Below the pieces are notes generated by a model. The model ran no database searches, was not told the origin of the DNA, and saw nothing but the letters and a program-made list of their open reading frames with translations. From contig NZ_JACIHE010000005.1 in assembly GCF_014198245.1 (NCBI RefSeq), positions 248,001 to 312,000 on the forward strand: 64,000 nucleotides of DNA. Reading direction: 5' to 3'. Positions within the stretch are counted from its first letter, which is position 1, and each line of letters starts with the position of its first letter. The DNA is from Bradyrhizobium sp. cir1 (GTDB lineage Bacteria > Pseudomonadota > Alphaproteobacteria > Rhizobiales > Xanthobacteraceae). A program made the translations under genes and the position numbers. Shown here one piece after another: positions 28,791-38,453 of the stretch.

Positions 28791-29546
28791 TCAGGCGGTT
28801 TTGCCGCCCCAGTCGCCCAGCACCGCCTGCACCAGCGCCAGCGCGGCGACGGCGGCGGTGTCAGCCCGCATGATGCGGGGGCCGAGCGCCAGCCGCAGGA
28901 TGCTCGGCTGCCGCAGCAGCAGCGCCCGCTCCTCATCGGCAAAACCGCCTTCGGGGCCGATCAGCACGTCGATGCCTTGTCCGGCCTCGCGCGCGCCTTG
29001 CAGGCCCTGGATGGGGCTTTGGACCTCCGCCGCCTCGTCGCAGAAGATCAGCAGCCGGCCCGCGGCGCGCTGGCCGAGGTACCGCTCCAGCGGCACCGGC
29101 TCGCCAACGGTGGCGATGCTGAGAATGCCGCATTGTTCGGCCGCCTCGACCACATTGGCGCGCATCCGCTCGGTGTTGACCCGGGAGGCCTGGGTGAAGC
29201 GGGTCAGGACCGGTTGCAGGCCGGCGGCGCCCATCTCGATGGCCTTCTGGACCATGTAGTCGAGCCGGGCATGCTTGAGCGGGGCGAAGACGTAAGTGAG
29301 GTCGGCCAGAGCGTCCTGGGGCCGGGTCTGCTGGAGGATGACGAGGCCGTCCGGCCGCTTGCGGCCTTCGATCGCGGCCTGCCATTCGCCGTCGCGGCCG
29401 TTGAAGGCCAGGACCTCGGCCCCGGCCGCCAGCCGCAGCACATTGCCGAGATAATTGCTCTGGTCGCGGTCGAGCGGGACCCTGGCGTCCTGGGCGAGGG
29501 GGGTGTCGACAAACAGGCGGGGAGCGCGAAAATCGTGGGATGGCAT
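28791..29546 (-). CDS. rsmE: 16S rRNA (uracil1498-N3)-methyltransferase RsmE
   Basis: The 251-residue SPOUT methyltransferase shows the C-terminal knot LIGPEGGFADEERALL followed by LALGPRIMRADTAAVAALAL, the SAM-binding knot of RsmE. The N-terminal PUA-like part starts HDFRAPRLFVDTPLAQDARV. It methylates U1498 of 16S rRNA in the 30S subunit. Divergent from the next plus-strand gene and on the same strand as hisZ, 136 bp upstream of it. Confidence 0.93.
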   Translation of the reverse strand: MPSHDFRAPRLFVDTPLAQDARVPLDRDQSNYLGNVLRLAAGAEVLAFNGRDGEWQAAIEGRKRPDGLVILQQTRPQDALADLTYVFAPLKHARLDYMVQKAIEMGAAGLQPVLTRFTQASRVNTERMRANVVEAAEQCGILSIATVGEPVPLERYLGQRAAGRLLIFCDEAAEVQSPIQGLQGAREAGQGIDVLIGPEGGFADEERALLLRQPSILRLALGPRIMRADTAAVAALALVQAVLGDWGGKTA

Positions 29547-29757
29547 GGTTCAAAGGTCCGATTTGGGGCCGTTCTTAACCGAAACCAGTAGTTTTGGGGG
29601 TAAATATCATCGAATCGGTGCGTCCCAGCGCCGCGCTCTTGCCCTATTCGGCGGGTTGTTAAGCGCCGGTGGGAATCGTAAGAACGCGAACACGCTGGTT
29701 GCGCTTCAATTGGGAAGACGCCGAGCCCCGTAAGCTCCTGCCGGAGAGACTGCCTTG

Positions 29758-30417
29758 ATGATCCGTCATCTGATGGTTCCGATCACCGTCGCCATGGTCA
29801 CCATGGGTGCCGCGGGCGCTTATGCGCAGAGCGCCTTCCCGGCGCCGCTGCCAAACCAGGCCGCGAGCAGCTCGGCATTTCCGCCCGTGAACGGCTCGGC
29901 GCCGACTGCCTCCGTCGGCACGGCGCCGCAATCGTCGTTTCCGGTGAACGGCGCCGCGCCGGTCGGCGGCGCCGGCGCTTTCAGTGCGGCCCCGCCGACG
30001 CAGGCCCCGGGTGAGGACTGCATGAAGGCGTTCATGCCCCTGCGCGAAGAGGCCGAGAAGCGCGGCAAGGCGATCAAGGCCGCGAGCGACCGTCACGCGC
30101 CGCCGGACGAGGCCTGCAAGCTGATCCGCAATTTCAGCCAGGCCGAGTCGAAGATGATCAAGTACATCGAGGCCAATGCCTCGAAGTGCGGAATCCCGCC
30201 GAACGTCGGCGCGCAGATGAAGGACGGCCACAAGAACACCGAGGCCATGCAGACGAAGGTCTGCAACGTCGCGCAGCAGATGCAGAACCAGCCGCGCGGT
30301 CCGGCCGGTCCATCGTTGAGCGATGTGCTGGGTTCGGGCTCGGCGCCCGAGGCCAATGCCGGCAAGAAGGGCGGCAGCACGTTCGATACGCTCAACGGCA
30401 ACGTCCTGACCCGATGA
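29758..30417 (+). CDS. Secreted protein of unknown function, coupled to ubiA
   Basis: A TTG (29755) and an ATG (29758) are adjacent; the ATG is chosen, with CGGAGAGA upstream. The 219-residue product has a signal peptide (MIRHLMVPITVAMVTMGAAG, cleavage near AYAQS), a Ser/Pro/Ala-rich linker, and a helical domain from residue 80 with four Cys (EDCMKAF, DEACKLI, ASKCGIP, TKVCNVA) probably in two disulfides. ATGA overlap with ubiA suggests co-translation, but a link to ubiquinone is not evident. Conserved hypothetical in this group, family not recognised. Confidence 0.72.
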   Translation: MIRHLMVPITVAMVTMGAAGAYAQSAFPAPLPNQAASSSAFPPVNGSAPTASVGTAPQSSFPVNGAAPVGGAGAFSAAPPTQAPGEDCMKAFMPLREEAEKRGKAIKAASDRHAPPDEACKLIRNFSQAESKMIKYIEANASKCGIPPNVGAQMKDGHKNTEAMQTKVCNVAQQMQNQPRGPAGPSLSDVLGSGSAPEANAGKKGGSTFDTLNGNVLTR

Positions 30418-31346
30418 GCGACACCAGCGCCCGCGTTGCCGACTCCACCGGCAACTGGGTCGATACGCTCGCGCCGCCATGGGCGCGGCCGTATTTGCGA
30501 TTGTCCCGCTTCGATCGTCCGATCGGCTCCTGGCTTCTCCTGATGCCATGCTGGTGGTCGGCGGCGCTTGCCGCCGGCATCGCGCATGACGTCAGCCGCC
30601 TGCCGCTCACCATCGTCCTGTTCTTCATCGGCGCCTTCGTGATGCGCGGGGCGGGCTGCACCTGGAACGACATCACCGACCGCGACCTCGATGCCAAGGT
30701 GGAGCGCACCCGCTCGCGGCCGCTGCCGTCGGGACAGGTGAGCACGAAACAGGCGCTGGCCTTCATGGTCGCGCAGGCCGTGATCGGTCTCGTGGTGCTG
30801 CTGCAGTTCAACCGCTTCGCGGTCCTGACCGGCATCGCCTCGCTCTTGATCGTCGCGATCTACCCTTTCATGAAGCGCATTACCTGGTGGCCGCAGATCG
30901 TGCTCGGGCTCGCCTTCTCCTGGGGCGCGCTGATGGGCTTTGCCGTCACCTTCGGCCGCATCGACGTGACCGCACTGGTGCTCTATGCCGGCGCGATTTC
31001 GTGGGTGATCGGCTACGACACCATCTATGCGCATCAGGATACCGAGGACGACGCGCTGATCGGCATAAAGTCCACCGCGCGCCTGTTCGGCGCGCACACG
31101 CACCAGGCGCTGATCCTGTTCTATGGGCTTGCGGTGGTGCTGATCGGCGTCGCGCTGGCCTCAGGCGACGTGCGCTGGCCGGCCTGGCTGGGCCTTGCGG
31201 CCTTCGCCGCGCATCTCGCCTCGCAGATCGTGCGGCTGAACATCGCGGATGGCGCGCTGTGCCTGCGCCTGTTCAAGTCGAACAAGCATGCGGGCCTGCT
31301 GCTGTTTGCGGGATTGCTGGCCGATGCGGTGATGCGGGCGAGCTAA
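30414..31346 (+). CDS. ubiA: 4-hydroxybenzoate polyprenyltransferase UbiA
   Basis: A 310-residue membrane prenyltransferase. The first Asp-rich motif is GCTWNDITDRDLDAKVERTR and the second is YDTIYAHQDTEDDALIGIKS, the Mg-diphosphate sites of the UbiA family; RPIGSWLLLMPCWWS is the usual N-terminal membrane entry. It joins a polyprenyl chain to 4-hydroxybenzoate in ubiquinone synthesis. ATG 30414 overlaps the preceding gene's stop by 4 bp. Confidence 0.95.
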   Translation: MSDTSARVADSTGNWVDTLAPPWARPYLRLSRFDRPIGSWLLLMPCWWSAALAAGIAHDVSRLPLTIVLFFIGAFVMRGAGCTWNDITDRDLDAKVERTRSRPLPSGQVSTKQALAFMVAQAVIGLVVLLQFNRFAVLTGIASLLIVAIYPFMKRITWWPQIVLGLAFSWGALMGFAVTFGRIDVTALVLYAGAISWVIGYDTIYAHQDTEDDALIGIKSTARLFGAHTHQALILFYGLAVVLIGVALASGDVRWPAWLGLAAFAAHLASQIVRLNIADGALCLRLFKSNKHAGLLLFAGLLADAVMRAS

Positions 31347-31376
31347 ACGTCGATCGATTGCCGTAGGGCGACGAAC

Positions 31377-34300
31377 TCACAGCCACCTGAGCTGGGGCGG
31401 CCTGACAAGGGTCGTCTGGCCGAGAATCTCGGCTGCTGCGGCCAGGAGTGCCTTTGCCGAGGACTTGTCGCCAAGCTTCTCGTAGGCTTGCGCGGCCCCC
31501 AGCAGTGAATAGCCGACGCTCGGAGAATGGTCTCCATTCTCTCGTTTGAAAATCTCCAGCGCATCCGAAAAGCGAGCGATGGACTCCCGGAAACGATTTG
31601 CCCTGAGATAAACAAGTGCGAGGTTAAACGAAGTCTCGCCGACTGCGTGACTACGGCGTCCGCCGTACTTGGCTGAGATCTCCACCGCGCGAACAAGATC
31701 GGTTGCGGCAGCCTCGAAGTCCTTGCGGGTCGCACTAAGCTCTGCCCGCAATTGCAGAAAATTCAGATAGCCTTGCTTCCTTTCAGAGGGATCGGGACCC
31801 ATCAGGTCGGTCGCCCGGTTCAGAATCTGGGCTGCCGCCTGCGTCTCGCCGTTGCGCAAGCGAAGGCGTCCGAGTTGAGCGAGATTGGTTAGGAGTGCCG
31901 GACTGTCGCGGCCATAATTGTCTTCGAGGATCTTGCGGATGCGCTCGGAAAACACGATGGCTTCGGTTGGCGAGGCTTGAGTGAGCGCGATCAATGCCAA
32001 CTGATCAAGCGCGACGATCGTCGTCAAGACATGGCCCAGCGCTTCCCATGCCTTGCGCGCGGCATTGATCTCGCTTCGGGCTTCGTCGAGGCGTCCCATC
32101 CTGCGCAGCAGCGAGCCGAGCGCAACATGGTCGGTCGCGGCCTGGTCGCTCTGCGGCCCAAAGGATTGTTCGTCGATTACGAGCGCGCGACGGAGTAATG
32201 CAATTGCACCCGATTGGTCGCCGGAGCTGCCGGTCGTCGCCGCGAGCGAACGTAGCGCGACGGCAGTGGCGGGATGGTTCGATCCAAGCTGGGTTTCGGT
32301 CAGGGCGAGCTCGGCACGCTGGATCTGAACTGCTTCATCGAACTTGCCCTGCACAAAGAGCAAGCCGCTCAGCCGATCGACTGCGTTTCGCCTGTTCGGG
32401 ACGTCAGGCTGGTAGAGACGCTTCGCCATCGCGAGCGCATCGCGAACGTGGTTTTCGGCGTCCGCCATTTGCTCTGATGTCAGTTCGACTTCGGCCTTCG
32501 CGAGCAGCAATTCGATTCTGAGTGCATGATCGGCGGGCAGCAAATTGTCGATAATGCGGGTTGCACGGTCGAGGTTGAGACGCGCGTCGTCCAGTTTGTC
32601 TTGTGCAAGATCGATGCGAGCCAGAAAGACGAATGTCGAGCTCAGGGAGGGGCGATCGGGGCCAACGTTGCGCTCGCCAATGCCTCGCACCCGACTCGCC
32701 AGCGCGCGTGCGGCATCGTAGCGTGCCTCCTCCCAGGACAGGTTGGCCGAGGTCAGCAGCGCTCCCGTGATCATGGGGCTTTCGTTGCCAAATCTATCGG
32801 CGTAGATCGCAAGCGCTCGTTCAACATTGGTTCTTGCTTCCGATCTCTTGCCGACGCGCCTCAACAGCTCAGCCAGGCTGGTCAGATCCGCCGCCACGGC
32901 TTCGCTTTGGGGGCCAAGGGTTTTTTCGTCAATCGCGAGCGCTTGCCGGTAGTGGTCCTCGGCCTGGCCGTTCCGTCGGCGCGCCATCTCGATCGAGCCG
33001 AGCACTTTGAGCGCACCGGCATAGCGCGGATGCTCAGGCCCAAGCTTGGCCTTGTAAAGGTCGAGGCTCACGCGACTGAAGGCTTCGGCCTCGTCGAGCT
33101 TTCCCTGGATCAGCAAATTTTCCGAGAGCAGTAGATTGTAGAGGGAGCCGGTGGTTGACTGTGACAGGGGAGAGCTGTTGACGACTGCGAGCACGCGCCG
33201 GAATTTTGCCTCGGCCTCGGAGGTAAGCCCCCTCTTGTCGTCGAGCGCAGCCAGATTGCCCAGAGTTTCGGCGGTCCAGCGGCTGTTTTCGGACAGCATC
33301 TTCGCGCGGATGGCAAGCGCCTGATTGAGCTCGCTCTCTGCCTTGTCGTACTGAGCCGTATGCATATGGATCAGTCCCAGCGAGTTCAGTGCGGTCGCCC
33401 GGCCAAGCTCCGGCTGCTCGATCGTGAGCGATTTCAGAAGAGCGGCTTCTGCTTCATCATATCGGCTCTGGCGACGGTAAACTCCGGCGAGCTCGGTGTA
33501 ATGCCGTGCGGCATCTTGAGACCGGCCGACGCCACCGGCCTCATCGGTCTCGATCGCCTTGAGGAGCGCGGCGACGGCTTCGTCATAGCGGGCCCGCTCG
33601 CGATAGATCAGACCGAGGCTTCCGAGGATGATCGATCGCGTAACTGTCGACGGCTTGGCCAGCTTCGCTTCCATCTGGAGAGCCAATCGGAAAACTTGTT
33701 CCGCATCCTCAAACCTCTCCTGGTCTATCAGCGTCGACCCAAGTGACATTCTCACCTTGATCCGCTGTGGGGCGTCTTCGGCGAGAACGCGATCGAGGAT
33801 GCCGATCGCACGGATGTGTGCACGTTCCGCCTCGCTGGTGCGGCCTAGCTCGCGATAAGCAGAACCAAGGGTATCCAGCGCAAGTCCCAGCGGCAGATTT
33901 TCAGTCTTGGCTTCGTCGAACTTCTGTATGGACTGTGTCGCATGGCGAATGCACTCCTCGTGCTTGCCCAAATCCTCTTCCACCCCCGATAGGTTGAGCA
34001 ATGCGATCGCAAGGCTGGGATCGGAAGGCGCGTAAAACTTCTGAGCATGATCGAGTGCGCGAAGGAGAAGCGGTTCTGCGTCCGCATATCGACGCAGCTT
34101 CTGGTAAAGCAGGCCCAATTCTTCCAAGTTGTTGATGAAGTTGCCTTCTAAACCCGGCTGTGGCGGATCGACCAGGTGAAGGGCTTCCAGGAAGATGCGT
34201 TCGGCCTCATCGTTGCGGTTATTGCCCGATGATTGTCTGGCTTGCCTGACGAGAGCCGCGTTGAGGCGACGTCTTGAGCGCTGCAGCAGCCCTGGATCAT

Positions 34301-34892
34301 TGCCGTGCTTGGTCTGGAAATCGAGATCCTGACGCGCCGCAGCTACTTCTTCCACGGGTTTGCCGAGAGCGTAGTACAAGTCCTCAAGCGCACGAAATGC
34401 AGTGCCAGCGTCTGGATCGGCTGGCGCGACGCGACTCAATCCGATGCTCGTCTCGGTCAGAAGTGGTTCTGCCAGATCGAAATGACGTAGCGCGAGATGG
34501 GTCCTCCCGATGCGCAATTGCGATCTGAGCAAGCCCAAGGGGGCAATTCCCGGAATCTCCCTGCGTGCCTCCAGGCTTGTCTGGTAGTGCGAAAGCGCCT
34601 CAGAATATCTCGCCTGAGCGTAGTCAATGTCGCCAAGGGGATCATGGAATGCCGCAAGACAAGATTGTTTGGCGTCAACCTCACCGCAGCGCGCAAGACC
34701 CATTTTCGCAAGCGTCTCGGCTCCGGACCAGTTGCGCTGCTTTATCAGCTCGGAAACGGCGCGGCTTATCTCGCGTGTTTCTTCGGCGGCGTCTGCCGCC
34801 AGGGCGACGTCTCTGGCCCATTGCTCGGTTGTCATCAGGATCAGAGCGGCAATAAATGTTGGAATACTAAAATACCGGCGAAATATCTCCAC
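31377..34892 (-). CDS. Very large secreted tetratricopeptide-repeat protein
   Basis: A 1171-residue protein. GTG 34892 is chosen since GGAGG lies just upstream and the product then begins with a signal or anchor helix (FRRYFSIPTFIAALILMTTE); GTG 34934 is an alternative. Nearly the whole remainder is kinesin-light-chain-like TPR (TPR_10/12 style) units of about 42 residues, e.g. ALNSLGLIHMHTAQYDKAES and ALAIDEKTLGPQSEAVAADL. No CHAT, NB-ARC or catalytic domain follows. The codon composition is less GC-rich than in neighbouring housekeeping genes. Likely a periplasmic or surface scaffold of unknown partner. Confidence 0.82.
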   Translation of the reverse strand: MEIFRRYFSIPTFIAALILMTTEQWARDVALAADAAEETREISRAVSELIKQRNWSGAETLAKMGLARCGEVDAKQSCLAAFHDPLGDIDYAQARYSEALSHYQTSLEARREIPGIAPLGLLRSQLRIGRTHLALRHFDLAEPLLTETSIGLSRVAPADPDAGTAFRALEDLYYALGKPVEEVAAARQDLDFQTKHGNDPGLLQRSRRRLNAALVRQARQSSGNNRNDEAERIFLEALHLVDPPQPGLEGNFINNLEELGLLYQKLRRYADAEPLLLRALDHAQKFYAPSDPSLAIALLNLSGVEEDLGKHEECIRHATQSIQKFDEAKTENLPLGLALDTLGSAYRELGRTSEAERAHIRAIGILDRVLAEDAPQRIKVRMSLGSTLIDQERFEDAEQVFRLALQMEAKLAKPSTVTRSIILGSLGLIYRERARYDEAVAALLKAIETDEAGGVGRSQDAARHYTELAGVYRRQSRYDEAEAALLKSLTIEQPELGRATALNSLGLIHMHTAQYDKAESELNQALAIRAKMLSENSRWTAETLGNLAALDDKRGLTSEAEAKFRRVLAVVNSSPLSQSTTGSLYNLLLSENLLIQGKLDEAEAFSRVSLDLYKAKLGPEHPRYAGALKVLGSIEMARRRNGQAEDHYRQALAIDEKTLGPQSEAVAADLTSLAELLRRVGKRSEARTNVERALAIYADRFGNESPMITGALLTSANLSWEEARYDAARALASRVRGIGERNVGPDRPSLSSTFVFLARIDLAQDKLDDARLNLDRATRIIDNLLPADHALRIELLLAKAEVELTSEQMADAENHVRDALAMAKRLYQPDVPNRRNAVDRLSGLLFVQGKFDEAVQIQRAELALTETQLGSNHPATAVALRSLAATTGSSGDQSGAIALLRRALVIDEQSFGPQSDQAATDHVALGSLLRRMGRLDEARSEINAARKAWEALGHVLTTIVALDQLALIALTQASPTEAIVFSERIRKILEDNYGRDSPALLTNLAQLGRLRLRNGETQAAAQILNRATDLMGPDPSERKQGYLNFLQLRAELSATRKDFEAAATDLVRAVEISAKYGGRRSHAVGETSFNLALVYLRANRFRESIARFSDALEIFKRENGDHSPSVGYSLLGAAQAYEKLGDKSSAKALLAAAAEILGQTTLVRPPQLRWL

Positions 34893-34982
34893 AGCAGGCG
34901 CCTCCGGTCGCGAGCTTTGCGACCAGCGTATCACCCCCGGTTGAAACGAAGAAGGCCGACGGGCCCGGCAATCCCAGCCCGC

Positions 34983-35495
34983 TCAATTCCTCGCGATGAT
35001 CTCGCGTTCATCGCGATGCACCGGCAGCTCGCGCGTCATGGCAACACGCCGGCGCATCAGGAATTTCGGGCGGCGGGCGCGGATCGCGTTGGCGCGGCGA
35101 CGGCGGGCTGCAGGCTTGCGCGCGCCTTCGTCGAGCTGCGGAAGCGCAAAAATCTCGCTCCAGATCGCCCAGGCTTCGGTGAGCTCATCGGCTTCGGCGC
35201 CGACCAGCAGCGGAACGGAGAGCGAGGGGTCGCGATGGACGAGGACGAGCGCCTCGTCATTGCCGCGCAGCGCGACGCCGGTGAAATCGCTGACGCGGAC
35301 GTTGATTGCCATCTGCATGCCGCGGACGGCACGGCGCAGCACGACGCGCTCGCGATGAAGCTCGATCTGTCTGGTGTATCCGTCGGCGCGCGGATCATGC
35401 GCGTCGAAGCGGACCGGAAGGGAAAGGGGGTCGAGCCGCAAGCTGCGGCCCGACCCGGCGGGAGCGACCCCGCATGCTGATGTTTGACGCCTCAC
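34983..35495 (-). CDS. DUF6101 family protein
   Basis: A 170-residue protein with a beta-rich core (LSLPVRFDAHDPRADGYTRQ, IELHRERVVLRRAVRGMQMA, VRVSDFTGVALRG) and a long Arg/Ala-rich basic stretch (ARKPAARRRRANAIRARRPK) before the C-terminus. It resembles the DUF6101 proteins of Bradyrhizobium. Cytoplasmic; function unknown. No operon partner; the TPR gene is 90 bp downstream on the same strand. Confidence 0.75.
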   Translation of the reverse strand: MRRQTSACGVAPAGSGRSLRLDPLSLPVRFDAHDPRADGYTRQIELHRERVVLRRAVRGMQMAINVRVSDFTGVALRGNDEALVLVHRDPSLSVPLLVGAEADELTEAWAIWSEIFALPQLDEGARKPAARRRRANAIRARRPKFLMRRRVAMTRELPVHRDEREIIARN

Positions 35496-35768
35496 GGCTT
35501 TCGTTCTCCCCGCCGGGATTATGTTCCCGGTCGATGCGAGGACCTTAGCGCGGCCCTTTCCGAAACCGCTTAAAAAGGCTGGTTAACCCAGCGTCACCAC
35601 GGCTCATGATTGACAAGACCTTGGCGCGCATGATTGACGAGACGTTGCGTTGGGGAAGCGAATCTGAGCTTTTTGCGGGCTGAAAATGCTTGAAGTCCGC
35701 ACCATTTGGGCACATCTGGTGGGTTCGGCCGTCCCGGGCCCGACCCCCGCCCCAACAGGATTTCGTTT

Positions 35769-37172
35769 GTGAACCCTTCACCAAGCTCGACGCTTTCGCC
35801 CCAGGATTCTTCCAAGGCCAATCGCGACCTGTTCGACCAGTCCGCGCTGTCCGATCTCGCCCAGCGGCTGGTGGAGGCGGCCAAACGCGCAGGCGCCGAT
35901 GCGGCCGATGCGGTCGCAGTGCGCGGTGTCTCGCAAGGGGTCGAGGTACGCGACGGCCGCGTCGAGGAATCCGAGCGGTCCGAGGGCGACGATGTCGGCC
36001 TGCGCGTGCTGGTCGGTCAGCGCCAGGCGGTGGTCTCGACCAACGACGTCAGCGGCGATGCCGTGACCAAGCTTGCCGAACGCGCGGTGGCGATGGCGAA
36101 GGTTGCGCCCGTCGACAAATATGTCGGCCTCGCCGATCCCGCGCTGCTCGCGCGCGACTTCCCCGATCTCGATCTGCTCGATCCCAATGTTCCCGCAACC
36201 AGCGAGCTCGAGCGCCGCGCGCTCGCGGCCGAGGCTGCCGCGCTCGCCGTTAAGGGCGTGACCAAGTCCGGCGGCGCCTCGGCCTCCGCCGGCATGGGCG
36301 GCATGGTGCTCGTCACCTCGACCGGCTTCCACGGCTCTTACCTGCGTTCCAGCCAGGGCATCTCGGCCACCGCCATTTCAGGCGAGGGCACCGGCATGGA
36401 GCGCGACTACGATTTCACCTCCGCGCCGCACAGCGCCGATCTGCTGTCGCCGGAAACCGTCGGCCGTTCCGCCGGCGAGCGCACCGTGGCGCGCTACAAT
36501 CCGCGCAAGGTCGAGACCTGCAAGGTGCCCGTCGTGTTCGACCCGCGCGTCGCGGGCTCGCTGGTCGGCCATCTCGTCGGCGCCATCAACGGCGCCTCGA
36601 TCGCGCGCAAGACCAGCTTCTTGAAGGACAAGCTCGGCCAGCAGCTGTTTGCCAAGAACATCCGCATCATCGATGATCCCTTGCGCAAGCGCGGCCTGCG
36701 CTCGCAGAGCTTCGATGCCGAAGGCGTCGCGGTGAAGACAATCGCGCTGGTCGACGAGGGTGTGCTGACGACCTGGCTGCTCGACTGCGCCACCGCGCGC
36801 GAGCTTGGGCTAGCCACCACCGGCCACGCCCATCGCGGCGTCTCGTCCTCGCCTTCGCCGGGGCCGTACAATCTGCATCTCGAAGCCGGCACACCGACGC
36901 CGGCCGAATTGATCGCCGACATCAGCCAAGGCTTCTACGTCACCGACCTGATCGGCTCCGGCGTGAATGGCGTCACCGGCGATTACAGCCGCGGCGCCTC
37001 CGGCTTCTGGATCGAGAACGGCGAGATCACCTATCCCGTCAGCGAGGTGACGATCGCCGGCCATCTGTTCGAGATCTTCAAGTCGATGCAGCCGGCGAAC
37101 AATCTCGAATTCCGCTATGGCATCAATGCGCCGACGGTGCGCATCGAGGGGTTGACGCTTGGCGGACGCTGA
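35769..37172 (+). CDS. pmbA: TldD/PmbA family metalloprotease-like protein PmbA (TldE)
   Basis: A 467-residue PmbA/TldE homologue. Typical features are the N-terminal LAQRLVEAAKRAGADAADAV, GLRVLVGQRQAVVSTNDVSG, a STGFHGSYLRSSQGISATAI segment, and the C-terminal GVNGVTGDYSRGASGFWIEN. PmbA partners TldD, which carries the zinc site, in clearing or maturing small peptides. GTG 35769 has AGGA 8 bases upstream; an earlier ATG at 35706 would add a Pro-rich leader. It heads the run toward lpxK but a palindromic repeat separates it from cysQ. Confidence 0.9.
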   Translation: MNPSPSSTLSPQDSSKANRDLFDQSALSDLAQRLVEAAKRAGADAADAVAVRGVSQGVEVRDGRVEESERSEGDDVGLRVLVGQRQAVVSTNDVSGDAVTKLAERAVAMAKVAPVDKYVGLADPALLARDFPDLDLLDPNVPATSELERRALAAEAAALAVKGVTKSGGASASAGMGGMVLVTSTGFHGSYLRSSQGISATAISGEGTGMERDYDFTSAPHSADLLSPETVGRSAGERTVARYNPRKVETCKVPVVFDPRVAGSLVGHLVGAINGASIARKTSFLKDKLGQQLFAKNIRIIDDPLRKRGLRSQSFDAEGVAVKTIALVDEGVLTTWLLDCATARELGLATTGHAHRGVSSSPSPGPYNLHLEAGTPTPAELIADISQGFYVTDLIGSGVNGVTGDYSRGASGFWIENGEITYPVSEVTIAGHLFEIFKSMQPANNLEFRYGINAPTVRIEGLTLGGR

Positions 37173-37190
37173 TCGAGCTGTTGTTGCTTG

Positions 37191-37317
37191 GCTCACCTCT
37201 CCCGTAGGGAGAGGTCGCGCCGGAGGCGCGGGTGAGGGGACCGCTCTCTCGTGGGACCCACGCCTCCTCACCCGATTTGCTGCGCAAATCGACCTCTCCC
37301 CGATGGGGAGAGGTGTT
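37191..37317. repeat. Palindromic repeat cluster, CCTCTCCC/GGGAGAGG type, second copy
   Basis: CTCACCTCTCCCGTAGGGAG(AGGT), CGCGCC/GGCGCG arms, GGGTGAGGGG, then mirrored CCTCACCCG, GATTTGCTGCGCAAATC, and CCTCTCCCCGATGGGGAGAG(G). Same family as 23396-23566. It lies between pmbA and the phosphatase gene. Confidence 0.75.
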
Positions 37318-37343
37318 CACCGCATGTGGCTCGATTGAACGTG

Positions 37344-38150
37344 ATGTCGGCTGTCCTCGACGAAACCATCCTGACCCGCGACGCGGCGTTGCTGAAAGAC
37401 ACGGTGCGGGAGGCGGGTGCGCTCGCGCAGTCGATGTTCCGCACCGAGCTGAAGAAGTGGATCAAGGGCGCGTCCTCGCCGGTGTCGGAAGCCGACATCG
37501 CCGTCAACGATCTGCTCGAAGCGCGCCTGCGCGCCGCCACGCCGGACTACGGCTGGCTCTCCGAGGAGAGCGCCGACGACGCCACGCGGTTGTCGCGCCG
37601 GCGCACATGGGTGGTCGATCCCATCGACGGCACGCGCAACTATCTGGGCGGCCATGACGAATGGTGCGTCAGCGTTGCGCTGGTCGAGGACGCAACGCCC
37701 GTTCTCGCTGCGGTCTTCGCGCCGAGCAGCGACGAGTTCTTCTTTGCGGCCAGAGGGCAAGGCACGACGCTCAACGGCACGGCCGTGCGGGCGACCTTCG
37801 GATCCGAGCTCGACTTCTCGCGTGTCGCCGGGCCAAAACCCCTGGTCGAGCGCCTGAAGCCCTCGCCCGGCGAGATCAAGCTGCACCGGCGAATCGGCTC
37901 GCTCGCGCTCCGGCTCTGCCGGGTCGCCCATGGCGCGCTGGATGCGGCTTTTGCGGGCGGCAACAGCCATGATTGGGACCTTGCGGCGGCCGATTTGATC
38001 GTGCAGGAAGCGGATGGTAGGATGAGCGACCTCTCCGGAGATCTCATCCTCTATAACCGCCGGGAAGTGGCCCACGGGGTGCTGGTGGCAGCGGGACGCG
38101 ATCGTCATGCGAGCATTGTCGCGCATTTTCGCAACCGTCCTTTAGCCTGA
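37344..38150 (+). CDS. Inositol-monophosphatase family phosphatase (CysQ-like)
   Basis: A 268-residue Mg/Li-type phosphatase. LSEESADD supplies the metal Glu, VVDPIDGTRNYLGG is the signature metal loop, and NSHDWDLAAADLIVQEAD the second Asp site. Either 3'(2'),5'-bisphosphate nucleotidase (CysQ) or inositol monophosphatase activity is possible; position ahead of DUF4170 and waaA matches the cysQ-like gene seen in rhizobial LPS clusters. ATG 37344 is preferred; the longer frame runs into the repeat. Confidence 0.82.
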   Translation: MSAVLDETILTRDAALLKDTVREAGALAQSMFRTELKKWIKGASSPVSEADIAVNDLLEARLRAATPDYGWLSEESADDATRLSRRRTWVVDPIDGTRNYLGGHDEWCVSVALVEDATPVLAAVFAPSSDEFFFAARGQGTTLNGTAVRATFGSELDFSRVAGPKPLVERLKPSPGEIKLHRRIGSLALRLCRVAHGALDAAFAGGNSHDWDLAAADLIVQEADGRMSDLSGDLILYNRREVAHGVLVAAGRDRHASIVAHFRNRPLA

Positions 38151-38210
38151 AGCGCTTCCGCGTGCCTGTCGACCACTGCTTTGCCGGGCAGCCCGTTAGA
38201 AAGAGAACCC

Positions 38211-38453
38211 ATGCCAGATAGTGCCCCGCAACAACTGCTTCACCTCGTCATCGGTGGAGAGCTCGTCGATCTCGAGCGCAACATCTTCAAGAACCTGGAC
38301 GACGTCGAGATCGTCGGCCTCTATCCGAACTACGCGACGGCGTACGCCGCCTGGCGGGCCAAGGCGCAGAGCACGGTCGACAATGCGCAGATGCGCTATT
38401 TCATCGTCCATCTCCACCGGCTGCTCGACCCGAATCAAGAACCGGCGCGTTGA
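38211..38453 (+). CDS. DUF4170 domain protein
   Basis: An 80-residue protein, QLLHLVIGGELVDLERNIFK then NLDDVEIVGLYPNYATAYAA and AQMRYFIVHLHRLLDP, typical of the short DUF4170 family found beside waaA/lpxK in alphaproteobacteria. The stop overlaps the TTG start of the acyltransferase by 3 bp. A small role linked to lipid A or KDO transfer is suggested only by context. Confidence 0.85.
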   Translation: MPDSAPQQLLHLVIGGELVDLERNIFKNLDDVEIVGLYPNYATAYAAWRAKAQSTVDNAQMRYFIVHLHRLLDPNQEPAR

